From Dipteronia dyeriana (Eukaryota > Streptophyta > Magnoliopsida > Sapindales > Sapindaceae): DNA of 64,000 bases. Below the pieces are notes generated by a model, which ran no database searches, had not been told where the DNA came from, and saw only the letters and a list, made by a program, of their open reading frames with translations. This document shows positions 11,600-23,500 of the stretch, piece by piece. The stretch is from contig CM065297.1 of NCBI GenBank assembly GCA_032871835.1, positions 32,249,598 to 32,313,597 of the forward strand, in the 5' to 3' direction. The position numbers and the translations under genes were made by a program. Numbering within the stretch: the first letter of the stretch is position 1; each line of letters opens with the position of its first letter.

Positions 11600-12724
11600 A
11601 ATGGTCTTAACACATACAAATTGTTTTCATTAATTCCTGAATAAATATTAAGACCATTCTTTCCAATAATAACAGACTTATTATTAAAAAAATATAATAT
11701 TTTTGTTCTAACAACTTAGAAACGGAAATCAAATTTCATGTAAATCCAGAAATATAAAATATATTGTCCAACATATAACTATTATAAAAACGTAATCTAA
11801 TTACGCTCACTGCTCGTGTCGACACGACATCTCTTGACCCCACACACATAGAGAAGGCTCCCTCCTCTAGATGTGTCTAAGAATGAGTCCATTGCAAAGA
11901 AGAACAAACATGGTTAGTGGCCCCCAAATCAACTATCCAGGGTGAAGAATCATCTTCCACTAAACATGACTCAAGAACAAGTAAATCATATTTACCTTTC
12001 TTGGACTTCTTCTTGTTTTGGGCTTTCTTAGGTTTGTGCTTACCCTTCGCCTTCTCAGTAGACCTCTTCCTCTTCTTATTATTAGAGGAACATGGTTCAA
12101 CAACATTTGCCTCACCGGTCTTGCTCTTGTTGTCCTTAGTCAAAGACTCAATGGTAGTGAGCTCATTGAGCAACTGTGTGAGATTGAACCTTAACTTGTT
12201 CATCTCGTAGTTACTCTTAAACAAATTAAACTCTTCAAAATAGTCGTCAGTATGATGCTCACTTGACTGGGTTCGTTAATATCCCCGCTATTGACTTCTG
12301 CCTTGTTGAAGTAGTACATCATGCTCAGGACATGTTCTCGAACTGACGTACAATCCTTCATGCGAGCTAGCATAGCGGAACGAACAACTTTGTGTCGCTT
12401 TTACTCGGAGGGCTGCCCGAACATAGCTTGCAATGAGTCCATGACTTCGAATGCTGAAGTCATTGCTTCGTGCTTTGTGACAAGCATGTTTGTCATAGAA
12501 GCCAACAGATATGTTTGGGTCTTCTCATCAGATGAGATCCATCGCTTGTATTCCTCACGAACAGTTCATGCGGCAATGGCAGTAGACACTAGAGGGCATT
12601 CCCCCATAAGCACAAACTTGAGGTCTTTGGTGACCAATATTGCATTAATGTTAAGTTTTCACTTAGTGTAGTTATCACCAGTTAATTTCTCGTTTGTGAG
12701 AAATTGAAGTAATGCAAAAGACAT
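11600..12724 (-). pseudogene. copia-1 gag and protease
   Basis: The gag start is taken at 12724, just after a 'TTTATTTCAG' acceptor-like run, as in copia-2. The N-terminal half matches the copia capsid family (UBN2 type): 'LTGDNYTK' and 'LLASMTNMLVTKHEAMTSAFEVMDSL'. It contains stops, including a TGA before 'TVREEY'. The C-terminal half (ORF 11877-12224) is Lys-rich ('KKRKRSTEKAKGKHK', 'KKSKKGKYDLLVLE') and runs straight into protease 'SSPWIVDLGATNHVCSSLQ'. Two oddities stand out. The CCHC zinc knuckle normally found in this Lys-rich segment is absent. The protease active-site triplet, normally D-S-G or D-T-G, reads D-L-G. Both are shared with copia-2, so they are properties of the subfamily. 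The plus-strand ORFs at 11917-12210 and 12321-12671 are shadows. Confidence 0.85.
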
Positions 12725-14350
12725 TATTGCTGAAATAAATAAAATATTCATTCGGTCATTTATTTAAAACAAGTGCAAGTGCTTTGGTATAAATTTAAAC
12801 ATGATGCATGCACATGTTTAACGAACTAGAACTACCCTAAAACTAGTTACTATGCCACGACAATCCAACATACCATAAAGAAGTACCGCCTTAGGGTCGT
12901 TCAAGTCTTTGTATGTTGAACCGAGACATTCTCAATCAAATGATATTCTAGAATAACTCTTATTCCATATCATTCAACCATCATTTATTTAGTCAGGTTT
13001 TTAATTAACAAACTTAAACAAAACCTTTGTGAATGTAACCCACCACTTCAAATCTCACGAGCTTAACTCGAGAATTGCCGACTTAGGGTCGGTCAATCCC
13101 GAAATACCCTCAGAAATCCTATCCGTTAGGAAGTCAACCTTGATATTGACCCTTGTGGAAACCCTCTTTAGGGAGGACGAAAGCAAAGTCATCACGAGGC
13201 TCCACTCGGATCTCATGGTGTTGAACTAATGATGGAGACCACGGAATATATATGTCATATATCTCTCTCCCACTCACTATTTTAAAATTAGGGTTTTCTA
13301 TTAACCGTTAATGCACCTAGATTCTACAGGATTAAACGACTAATTTTAATCAAGTTATCTAGCGTATTAACTAATTAGAAACAAATTCTAATTAACTAAT
13401 AAATTATTAATGATTTTTAAAATTAAAAATCTAATCTATTAGTGAATAATCTAAGCTTTTGTAAACTATTTACTAAGGTCAGATTATTATGTTAGTGTTT
13501 ACCAAGTTTTAACCATTAAAACTCTAACACTTTATTCGGTTCATTTATTATTAGGTAATTAATCATATTAATCATAATTATAATAAATGACCCTATTAAT
13601 CTAACTTATTAAACTCTTTAATTACTAGATTAATATTAATGAGAATTACTAAGTTTTCTAACCATTAATAACTAATCTCATTATTCATAGCCAATTATGT
13701 ATATTGTCTATTTTAATCATATTAAAAAATACATGAAATATCAGGCTATGATGCATGTATGACATATCAAATATATTTGTATAGGCACATCAAATCTAAA
13801 TTACATACGTATGCATGGCAATACTTTTATCATCACATAATATCAAGTATACATGAATTGACCGAGTACTGTAGATTATTTAACCCAAAAAATTAGAATA
13901 TAAAATTACAAAAAATTCCTCAAGGCATTCCTTGGTCTTCTAGTAACTTCAGATATCTTCCAATCTCTTCAGGCCACTTCGATTCATCTCATGAATCCGA
14001 AACGGGAAATCTGCATGGAATGCACTATGCAGCACTTGCCAACAGAACCGTGCATGAATAGTAACCCCGGTGAACAGTGCCACGTGAACAGTACCGCCGC
14101 CGCGAGCGTTTCCAGATCTTCGTTTACAGGTTACAATTTTTTTTATTTACAATACAATAACAGAAAAAATAAATAAAATAAAAATTATACAACCCATAAA
14201 CCCTAAATCCACAGTACCATAAAAAATTATGATCAATCACATTTAAATTAAATAATTTAATTATAAACATTCATACAATCATAAAGATGGTGCCTACACA
14301 TTCATACATACAGGATCAACGAAAACAATTTCCTGTTCCAAAAAATATAT
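12725..14350 (-). other. copia-1 untranslated leader
   Basis: About 1.6 kb between primer-binding site and gag with no coding capacity on the element strand. It is homologous to the leader of copia-2 at 29943-31458, including a conserved block near 13030-13240 and a long AT-rich part at 13330-13700. Small ORFs (13029-13229, 13991-14176) are not supported. Confidence 0.65.
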
Positions 14351-14364
14351 TGGCTCTGATACCA
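14351..14364 (-). other. Primer-binding site of copia-1
   Basis: The minus strand reads TGGTATCAGAGCCA two bases after the LTR. This is the standard plant copia primer-binding site, complementary to the 3' end of initiator methionine tRNA. Confidence 0.85.
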
Positions 14365-14366
14365 GT

Positions 14367-16418
14367 TGTCAGAACCCCGTTCACCGGTTACACAGCGGAA
14401 CTAGGTTTTAAATTTTTTAATACAGATCATAATCTGTATCTGGAACCAGTGCATGTGGGATCATAATTATTTTTTGAAACTAATACATACAATATGTAAA
14501 CATAAGAAATTGTAATCGATATAATCAGAAGAAGAAAATCTTACCAACGTTTGGAGGCTCCTTCACTTTATGATATGCTCCCGTCTGAACCAATCTTACC
14601 AACGTTTGGAGACTCCTTCACTTTACGATGTGCTCCTGTTTGAACCAATTGATCTTTCTTGCTATCTCCCGAGACTGGTAACTGCATATGGGCGTGTCAC
14701 GGTCTCAGGAACTTGAATGGAGGATGAGAGAAATACTTGAAGAAACTTTTTCTTCTCAATTTGGTGTATTGATTTAATACACACATAAATTGCATCTTAT
14801 GCAAAACTTATGTTTTTTTTTCTTTTTGCGTCGCCTGTTCAACACTAGAACAGTTTTTTTTTTAAATTCTCACGCACACATACTTGCTGCACCAATAAGT
14901 GTAGTCACCTTCTTTTTTTATTTTATTTGATAAAAAGTCAATGCTTAGTGTATATTAGATCAAGTTTCATGCAAGCTTTTCTTATCAATTGATTCAGGAG
15001 TATACACGTTTGTATCCTATACAAACACTTATATATGTATACATACCAATTTACTTCCAATGCAATCTCTTGTGTTATTATTGATATATATCTTTTAATT
15101 ATCCTTTTCAAATATATGTAATATATTAAAAGTGATAATAAGTATTTTAAATTTAAACTTAAATTCAAATACTTAGATAAAAAAATTAGTCAAATAAACT
15201 AATCTTATTATTTTATCTTTACCTAAATCCATATATCAACTAATACCCTACAATTAATTGTTAATTAATAATTCATAATTATCAATATAATTAAATAATC
15301 TAATTATTTAATTAATTTAACTATTAACATTCATTAATTACATAATCTCCTTATTCAATTAATTTCCGAATATATACGTGCCACTTTTGTAATACAATTA
15401 ATTGGACAATCCAATTAATTAACTGTGACCCTTGTTACCTAAATCGATCGGGCTAGCAAGGGGACCTAATGGACCCTTAATTAAAATCTTTAGTTAATAT
15501 TGTTTGATTATTAACTCCGTTGTTATTCCACTAAAAACCCGAAGCTGTACTCTCTCAACTGTAGACGCTTTTACACAGACCAATACAACTCGGTGTCCAT
15601 CGATATAACTATTACATATAGTTTGATCCTCAACAGTAGTTCATAATTAGAGCTGGGTTATAATGTTCGTTATACCCTCAAATTACATATATCCTTTAAG
15701 TACCGTTGATTCTCTAATGGACAATAAATCATATTTCCTCACGGGACTAGGAGAACGCTCATATTGTCCAATCCCTGAATCGACTCTTAAGGGAACTACC
15801 ATCTACTTCTCACAAGAAGGAGTGAATTTCACTATTGTGTTCAAACCTTCCCAGCCACAAGCCAAACCGGAATCCCAACATACGGAGCATATTGATCAGG
15901 AATTGCATCTGACCTCACCCATGGTATATCAAAGACCATGATCTAACCTGAATGAGTCGATAAGACAGTTAGGATTAAGATCACCCACATATAGCCATCA
16001 TTAGTTGATATATATGAATCTCATCGGTCAACGGATCTTGGTGAGAGATTCATATAAATCATGGCTCAGTCCTATATGATCACGTCATACAAGGTGCCTC
16101 CATTCCCATAACTCATATGAATGATTCAGGATAGAATCACCGTACATTACGGAATGGACCGCAGCTATAGATTAACCACAAATAAAGTACTTAGTTTTAT
16201 TTGCTATCTATGGACTCTTTAGATTGCACGTATCTTACTGTATCCATCCGTATATGACACTCATATACACAGTTCGAGATTACATCTGGCAATCTTAGAT
16301 GTTAAATATATGCACAAGTTATAAAATAAACATCACAATAAGAATGAATTTAACTTTTCCTTTTATTTATTTCATAAATCCATTTACAAATTACATTTTT
16401 AAGGTATAAGCCCCAACA
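14367..16418 (-). repeat. 5' LTR of copia-1
   Basis: On the minus strand it starts TGTTGGGGCTTATACC and ends GGGTTCTGACA. Compared with the 3' LTR it lacks a segment of a few tens of bases near 15475 and carries scattered substitutions. It would carry the element promoter and polyadenylation signals, but I cannot place a TATA box with confidence because of the AT-richness. Confidence 0.87.
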
Positions 16419-17020
16419 ATAATGTGTGAGATTTTGCTCATTTTCCATGTTTGATTTTAATTTATCATGCATATATATACATGAGTTGTGTGAATTTTTA
16501 GATGTGCGATTCTACCGCGTTTTTTATATGAGATTCCAATGCAGTTGCGGTATATAATTAGGATCGTAAAAAATATGCAACATCTCACACAAAAAATACC
16601 TAATAAATATTTTAAATTGCGCATGCTGATTCTGCGTATTTTTGGTGCATGATATTAGTTTAATGAAAGTGATATTTCGTTCATGTTTTTATCAAACCTA
16701 GTTATATATATATAAAAAAAATTAAAAGAAGTTTTTTTTTATTATTAATTATGTCATATATAGTTGATAACTTGATATTGTTTTGCTACCATTGTATTAG
16801 ACAATCGGGCTGGGTGATGGAATATATGTCAATTTTGTGATGCTGCCAAGCCGTTGTTGACCTGTTCGCCATATGATTTATCATATTCATCTCCATTATC
16901 TTGCTAATGTAACCCCATAAATTACTCACTAACTTGGACATACTTACTTTATAATATTTATGTGATGGATTGTGATTAAGGCCCTATATATATATAGGAA
17001 ATTACGAAAAATGAACAAGT
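16419..17020. other. AT-rich spacer
   Basis: Starts with the probable ATAAT target duplication of copia-1. No ORF, RNA gene or terminal repeat recognised. Confidence 0.3.
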
Positions 17021-17130
17021 ATGAGTTTATTATTTTTAACCATATTCAAACATTTAATTATAATTATCACATTTAGTCTTGAACCAGTAAAACCGTCCTC
17101 TCTTTTGTCTCGACTTCCCCAACCAGAATT

Positions 17131-17460
17131 TTGCATCATTCTCTCTCATCAGTCAACAATTTCAAAATCGCCTTATTTGTCTCTCTCTTCTCAAGAAACT
17201 CCGATCTCCTTCCTTCTTCATATCCCTCTATCTCTTCAACCAAAACCCAACAACTCCTCTCTCCAAAAACAAAACTCCTAATAGGTATGACATTTCCTCT
17301 CTCATTTTCTTCACGATGGGAGGAGGATAACAGTGAGTCTACGACTGAGCATCAGAAGATGGGTGGTGGTGGCGACCCCTACGGAAGGGGCGATGGCTTT
17401 GTTAAGAACGTCAAGAAACTTCAAATGCAAAATCAACTCCAAACGCATGCACCCTTTTAG
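17131..17460 (+). CDS. Unrecognised gene-like ORF, possible first exon or gene fragment
   Basis: I do not recognise this sequence. A pyrimidine-rich leader at 17090-17280, rich in CTCTCT and CCAAAACC, looks like a plant 5' UTR. The 109-aa frame is Ser/Leu-rich at first. From an internal ATG at 17359 it becomes hydrophilic, 'MGGGGDPYGRGDGFVKNVKK', ending 'LQTHAPF' before TAG. The short C-terminal part starting at 17359 is the more protein-like segment. No known domain, signal peptide or membrane segment is evident. It could be exon 1 of a broken gene upstream of the reductase pseudogene, but nothing in the sequence joins the two. Confidence 0.25.
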   Translation: MHHSLSSVNNFKIALFVSLFSRNSDLLPSSYPSISSTKTQQLLSPKTKLLIGMTFPLSFSSRWEEDNSESTTEHQKMGGGGDPYGRGDGFVKNVKKLQMQNQLQTHAPF

Positions 17461-18540
17461 ATTATAGGTGATTTTACTTTTCAAATTTTGAAAACCAAAA
17501 AAGGAAAAAAAATGGGGTTTTTTAAGCTATTGTGTATCGACACCGTTTGTGTCCATATTACTTTGTTTTGAGTGTGATATGTTGTTAAACCCTAGATTTG
17601 AATTTTTTTCTGGGTTTTGGATTGTTGGATCAGTTATATAAAATTCACAATATTTTATGTCTAAAAGTTGATGAACTCGAACTCATAAATGATTACTAAG
17701 CTAAGTTTTAGTAAGTGAATTAAAAGACTTTTTGAAATTCTTAGTTCTGGTTGTTGGGGGGACAAATGGTGTTGGTTGATAAAGTATACTACATTAGGAA
17801 GAACCTATTGGCTGTTTCAATAGATGATATTTGTTTTCATATAATCTAGTGTTAGAATAGTTGTAGCTGGTAGTTCAACTGCTCATTACTTTTTTAATTT
17901 TTCTTTAAATAAAATTCAATTCAATAAATTGTACCATTGAATTAATATCTGATGACTGATAACATGCTTATGATTTTGTGAATGTTTGTGGTCAAGCTTT
18001 TTGGGTTAGTATGCATTGTGATTGTTTCATGTCTTTCACGGACACTAAGAGAATCAATTTATTTTATTATTTTTTTGCCGTCCTCGTTTTCTTTTACCAA
18101 GAACTATAACATCTTGAGATCTTTTAATAAGCATTAGATCATGTTTGTTTTGAATGGTAATTAGAATCTTATACACAGTTGTGTGTCTCTATATATAAAT
18201 AAGTTGCAATTGTTCATCATTTTTTTTTTGCTTTACTACAGGGGTGAGTGTTTTTTAATCTGTGTATCCTGTTAGACATAGGCATTTTGTCTCATTTGTA
18301 AGTTGATGTAACGGAGAAATGGATTGAAATACTGCAACATATCTAAGCAGTTTTCTATAACTAATAAGTGATACCCTGATCTTTTTCTTTTGTGACAGTT
18401 AAAAAATAACAAAAGAAAACAAAAATGAGGATTATGAGTATGATTTTTTTTTTCTAACAGTGCTGAAATTATTTAAATTAATCAAATTATTATTACAAAC
18501 TTGTATTGATTTTATGAGTTGTTGATGGTTTCCGATTTTT
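17461..18540. other. Intron-like or intergenic AT-rich stretch
   Basis: T-rich sequence without coding signal. Because recognisable reductase sequence begins abruptly at about 18541 after a T-rich run, part of this may be an old intron of that gene. No firm splice pair can be given. Confidence 0.25.
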
Positions 18541-19044
18541 AAGGTGGGAGGTAAGGGAGTTGGAATTGTTGGATTAGGGGAATTATATCTCGTTAGTAGC
18601 TAAGAGACTTAATTACGCTTTTGGATGTGCAATCTGCATATCATACAATTCAAGAAAGTAAAAACCAACTGTATTGTACCCCTTCTATCCGAACGTCCAT
18701 GAACTTGTTGCTAATAGTGATATCCTGATCATATATATGTTGTAGGTTGGGTGACCAAACCCACCATATGATCAATAAGGAAGTATTGTCAGCATTGGGG
18801 AAGGAATGAGTGATTGTCAATATTGGTCGCAGGCTATTATTAATGAGCAAGAACTGGTGAGATATTTAGTGCATGGATAAATAAAAATGATGGCTTAGAT
18901 GTGTTCGAAAAGAAGGTCGATGTCCATAAAGAGCATTTGGAGTTGGATAACATTGTTCTATCACCACATAGTAATTTAGACATGGGAAATTTTCTTGGAT
19001 TAGCCATAAAAGTTAGGAAGCAAGTTATTACCGATGATGTCTGA
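18541..19044 (+). pseudogene. Hydroxypyruvate/glyoxylate reductase (HPR2/HPR3-like) pseudogene
   Basis: Three-frame reading recovers the C-terminal half of a plant D-2-hydroxyacid dehydrogenase of the HPR2/HPR3 type. These are NAD(P)H-dependent enzymes that reduce hydroxypyruvate and glyoxylate in photorespiration. The fragments, in order, are: 'GGKGVGIVGLG' (Rossmann dinucleotide motif), then 'VAKRLNYAFGCAI', 'PFYPNVHELVANSDIL', 'DQTHHMINKEVLSALGKE', 'VIVNIGR' (catalytic Arg region), 'AIINEQELVRYLVHG', 'GLDVFEKKVDVHKEHLELDN', 'IVLSPHSN' (catalytic His). At least four frame changes and stops (after SRK, after IIYML, after ALGKE, after VHG) break it. The N-terminal substrate-binding part is not found. 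The recovered blocks lie in exon-like order without large gaps, so this looks like one decayed exon, probably the last, and not a shuffled fragment. Minus-strand ORFs over it are shadows. Confidence 0.8.
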
Positions 19045-19189
19045 TTCATTGCATGTATGAGTTATGTTATGGTAATGTTTTTTTTTAGGTAACTTGTTCG
19101 TTTTTGAATTGTATGTTTAATGACAATGATTCTTAAAGTTACATACCGGTTAATTTTGAAGTTACGTGTGAAATGATTTTCAAGTTTAT

Positions 19190-20338
19190 AGATGGCTATT
19201 TTTGGATCAACCACTCGTCAAACATGTAATATGATAAGTAATCAAACTGTAAAACAAAATAATCAAAAAGTGAGAAAAACACAAGATTTTACGTGGTAAA
19301 ACCCCAAGGAGGGGAAACTTCCACGGTTGCCGATAACGGCGAGAGGAAAAAGAATCCACTAAGTTGACAAAAAATTACACACACAATCTCGCTTGCTCTC
19401 TTATATGCTTAATTGACGTTCACGCTTTTATAGGTGTTATTTGAGTCTATTTATACATGCATAAAACCCCAATTCTTGATGTACAAGTAAGGAAAGTTTC
19501 CGTAATTAAATGAAACTCTAACTTATTGGGGTCTTGTTTCCCTTCTTCCTTATCTTTCGTTGATTGTGTTTCGATTGTATTGGACTTCTTGCCTAGTATG
19601 GACTTTAATATCTATTAGGAAATTTACTTCCTCATCAAAATATGCTTCTAAACACTTTATTTTAGTAAGATTCATTCTCTACATGCTTTAAGCCATGACT
19701 TTGTTGAATCTGAATGTTGTCCACTTGTCATGCAACCGACTGCCTATTACACCCAACCAAACTCTCTCCCCTGATCATCGGCTTTAACCGATCATGACCT
19801 CAACCACGATCATCTTGGTAGCCCCGATCGGGTCTTCCTGCCAGACCTTTTGTGCTATCTTGGTCAGGAGGTTTAACGAGTGTTCTTTGGTCAACTTAGG
19901 TTGACTCGATCAGATTGACTTCTGGTGACATGGAACCCCCGACTCTTATCTTTTGTTGTTATGTCATATCGTCCAAATTTCACCGATAACTATACCCCTT
20001 TAAACATACGAGACCGAGTATCTCGTTCCAAATTGAGCTCACTCAGCGAAGCATGTTTAATTTGTTCTTTTTTCTCACCTTGTAGCTTATTAATGTGCAT
20101 TTAATGTTTTACAACTATCAATCACGCATGTTTCGGCTAATGCAATATTTTAGCCACCTTTTTGAATTTCGAACAGCGCGTGATTTTTGAATTTCATGCA
20201 CCTACTTCTACTCTTATCTAGTGACGTGTGTGTACTCTAATGACGTCACTCACTCTTATATATAATTTGAAACTCTTCATATCCCTCTCACGATTTCAAA
20301 GATTCTCTTTGTAAAAAAAACTCTTCATATCCCTCTCA
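19190..20338. repeat. Possible degenerate LTR or repeat with promoter-like end
   Basis: The segment near 19275-19400 ('aagattttacgtggtaaaacccc') resembles a block common in plant copia LTRs. The right part (20215-20290) has GTGACGTGTG, TGACGTCA and TATATATAA followed by a CT-rich leader, an arrangement expected of an LTR or gene promoter. The word CTCTTCATATCCCTCTCAC occurs twice (about 20272 and 20321), about 49 bp apart. I could not find paired ends or target duplications, so identity is uncertain. Confidence 0.3.
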
Positions 20339-20553
20339 CTCACTCTTATTCTCCACTTTAGGAATGAGGACCATAAGTGTGCCATTGACAGCCTCTAAAG
20401 AACTCCCTCTCATTCAGATACCTCAAACACTCAGTAGTAACTTTCGAACCAACCAAATCCCAAAACTTATGGTAGAACAAATCTGGCAAGCCATCCAAAC
20501 CTGGAGCCTTAGTTGGCGCAATCGTAAAGCCTGTAGTAAAAGGCCGATCAAGG
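20339..20553 (-). pseudogene. LINE reverse transcriptase fragment
   Basis: Minus-strand reading gives 'APTKAPGLDGLPDLFYHKFW' then 'TTECLRYLNE' and 'NGTLMVLIPKVENKSE'. These match the fingers/palm start of plant L1 reverse transcriptases (usual K-A-P-G-P-D-G followed by a hydrophobic stretch and L-I-P-K). One frame change lies near 20390-20400. The catalytic Y/F-A-D-D box is not present because the fragment ends at about 20339, next to the repeated CATATCCCTCTCAC word. The plus ORF 20364-20573 is its shadow. Confidence 0.78.
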
Positions 20554-23500
20554 TGTTGGGGTTTATGCCCTAAAGCTTGTAATTTGTAAATCTGAATGAA
20601 ACATTAATAAAAGAAGTAGTTTATTCATTCTATGTACTTGTCTCATACATTTATTTCATGTGTACTTAACATCCAAGATTGCTGGATGTACTCTATAACT
20701 AAGTATATGAGCGTCATATACAGAGGTATTCGGTTTGAGATGAACAATCTAAAGAGTCTGTAGATATCAAGTAGAGTTGGGTACTTTATTTGTGGTTAAT
20801 TTACAGTTGCAGTCCATTCTGTAATGTACAATGATCTTAACATAGACTATTTATATGGTGATATGAGAATGAAGAGACCCTATATGATGTGATCATATAG
20901 GACTGGACCACAATTTATATGAATCTCTCACTGAGATCTGCTACAAGATGAGATTCATGTATATATCAACAAATGATGGCTATATATGGGTGATCTTAAT
21001 CCCGAGTTCCTATCGACTCATTCAAGTTAGATCATAGTTTTTGATATACCATGAGTGAGATCAGAGTTGCATTCCCAATCAATAACTTCGTATGCTGGAA
21101 TCACGATTTGGCTTATGGTTGGAAATATATATGCATGATAGAGGAATCCACTACTTCTTGTGAGAAGTAGATGGTAGTTCCTCGGTTTTTTATTGGGTTA
21201 TATCGATTGACAGACCACATTTGAGGATAATTATGTATGGGGAGTTTAGGTCGGCTTTGCTCGTGATCTAGTTCAAGCTTCAAAGGTATATCACTTGATT
21301 AACTCTTTGAAGAGATTTAGTTGCACACACACACACACTTACATGCATTTGTGTTGACATGCATTTATTCCTTGTTTCTCATTGCTTATGTGTGCATTAT
21401 TTCACAATCACACTTGCACTTCATGTATGTTTTTTTTTATTATTGCATTCCTATGATTACATTTATGTTTCCATGATCATGCATTTCTTTTAATCATATG
21501 ATTAAAATGAGTTTTGAAACTTTTTGTACAAACTAGACACCCATACCTATCCAACGGTATATTATTATTAATATTTGACCGTTTGGATTGGTTTTGAAAT
21601 CTCCAAAGTAACCATAAAAATGGGGAAACTATGTCGTTATTCGTTTCTAACCTTTGGTCACTAAAATCACCATAACACTTACTACAGATATCCAAATCAT
21701 ATTTTGTAAATTGGAGTAGAAATTATACTTCCATTCCTTTCCAACAGTATATTATACGAAGGTTTCAAAGTCGTTTGGCCATGTTTTGATCCGCTTGAAT
21801 TTCAAGGTGGAGTGCTGATAGCGGATTTCGCTCAACTTTTCGCTCCATAACTTTTTGCCCCCTCCGGGTGCGAAACAAGTAGTGAAAATCTTGGTAGCCT
21901 TTTTTGCTTACAAACTCTTTGCCCCCCTAAAGGACGAAACCTGTAGCGAAAAATTTGATTTGTGTAAAAACGTTTTTTCTTGTGCAGCTCATTTTTACAC
22001 CTAATATTTATCATCTTCTTCCCAAATCAGACCTAGAGCTTTGAAATTGAATTCCAAGAGAGAGAAATTGACTCCTAGAGAGAGAGAGAGCTCCAAAGAA
22101 CACTTTTTTACTCAACCAAATCCCCATCCATGAACATCTAGCATCATTCTTCATCTTTCAAGCATGGGTCTGACTAGGTAATCTCTACATGCCCTAGAAC
22201 TTGGTGTTTCATTACTAGGCCATGTTTACCTAGAAATAGCATTTATTGCTTATTGAATGTATACTTTTATGTTTAATTGCATTTGTAACATGTTTGAGTT
22301 GCTGATTGTTTGTTGAGATGTCTGTTTGTGATAGCTAGTGTTTAGGACGATTTTACCCTTCTAGCTAAATCATTATGCTTTGCATTTAGATATTGTTTAG
22401 GTCTAATTGATTGTATTTGTTAATTGAAATGATTGTTCTTTTCCATGTTTTATGACAACTTTTGTTGATTAGGTTTTTTTTGATAACTAGATATTAGACT
22501 CTCAAGCTATATCTAGTTAGGTCTTCTTGCACTTGTATTTAGACATTGATATTCAGGAATTGCATTTATTAACATCTTTGAATTCCTATATAAGAATTTA
22601 GTGTAGCCTAGCACTACTTGCATGTTTGAATATTTCATCATATTCACTTTGGTTGTTTTGACTCTTCATTGAGGTTAAGTCTTGTGACTAATTGATTAGT
22701 GCATAAGCATGTTGATCAAGAATCACTATTAAGGCCTTCTGGGTAGAGTGAATGGGTTAGTAACTGGAGGGTGTGACGAGAGGTCAACCTAGGTTGTAAA
22801 CTTTCATTCAATAGTGGATTTGAGGATCGAATGTGTGGCGCACATATCGGCCCGTGGTTTTTCCCATTTGAAGGGTTTCCACGTAAAGATCAAGTGTTCA
22901 TTTTATTTTTCGCACTTTACACTTGATGTTTGTATGTTTGTTTTATTGAGTGAATTTTGAATATTGACTAATCAAGAAAATTTAGTAATTGACTTGATTA
23001 AAACCTATTCACCCTCACCCCCCTATAGGTTGTAGACACACGTTTTATAGGGAACTTTCAAACAATATGAGTGATCTCATTCTTCCGTAAAGGAAGTTAG
23101 GATTTATTGTTCATTAGAGAATCAATGAAACTTAATGGAAAATATAAAATTAGAGGGGTATAACAGACTTTATGACCTAGCTTTAATTATGAACTAGTTG
23201 TGGAGGACTATACCATATGTAATAGTTATATCGATGGACAACAGTAATTTCGGTTTGTGTAATACATCTACAGTTGAAAGAGTGCAACCTCGGGTTTTTA
23301 GTGGAATAACATAATCATGAAATATTAATTAAAGAGTTTAATTAATTATTTCTAAGTATTATTGGAGCTCAAAACTGTGGGTCAATTAGGTCCCTTTACT
23401 ATCCCGACTAATTAAAGGTAATAATGGTCACGGTTAATTAGCTGGATTGTCCAATTAATTGTGTTATGAAAGTGACACATATTTATTCAGAGATTAATTG

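Larger units (their letters stand above)
5162..16418 (-). mobile_element. Ty1-copia retrotransposon copia-1, complete outline, decayed
   Basis: Two directly repeated long LTRs (2071 and 2052 bp) bracket, on the minus strand, a primer-binding site complementary to initiator tRNA-Met, gag, protease, integrase, reverse transcriptase and RNase H in the copia order, then a polypurine tract. Flanking pentamers ATATT (5157-5161) and ATAAT (16419-16423) agree at 4 of 5 positions. Coding regions carry many stops and frameshifts and are interrupted by a SIRE-like solo LTR, so this copy cannot encode its own proteins. The two LTRs differ by substitutions and by an indel of a few tens of bases near 6255/15475, so the insertion is not recent. 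Confidence 0.9.

Noticed and set aside
11917..12671. Plus-strand ORFs over copia-1 gag (and the matching minus ORFs 31512-31793, 31974-32267 and 32702-33016 in copia-2)
   Set aside because: They are exact antisense shadows of gag/protease, which matches a known family on the other strand.
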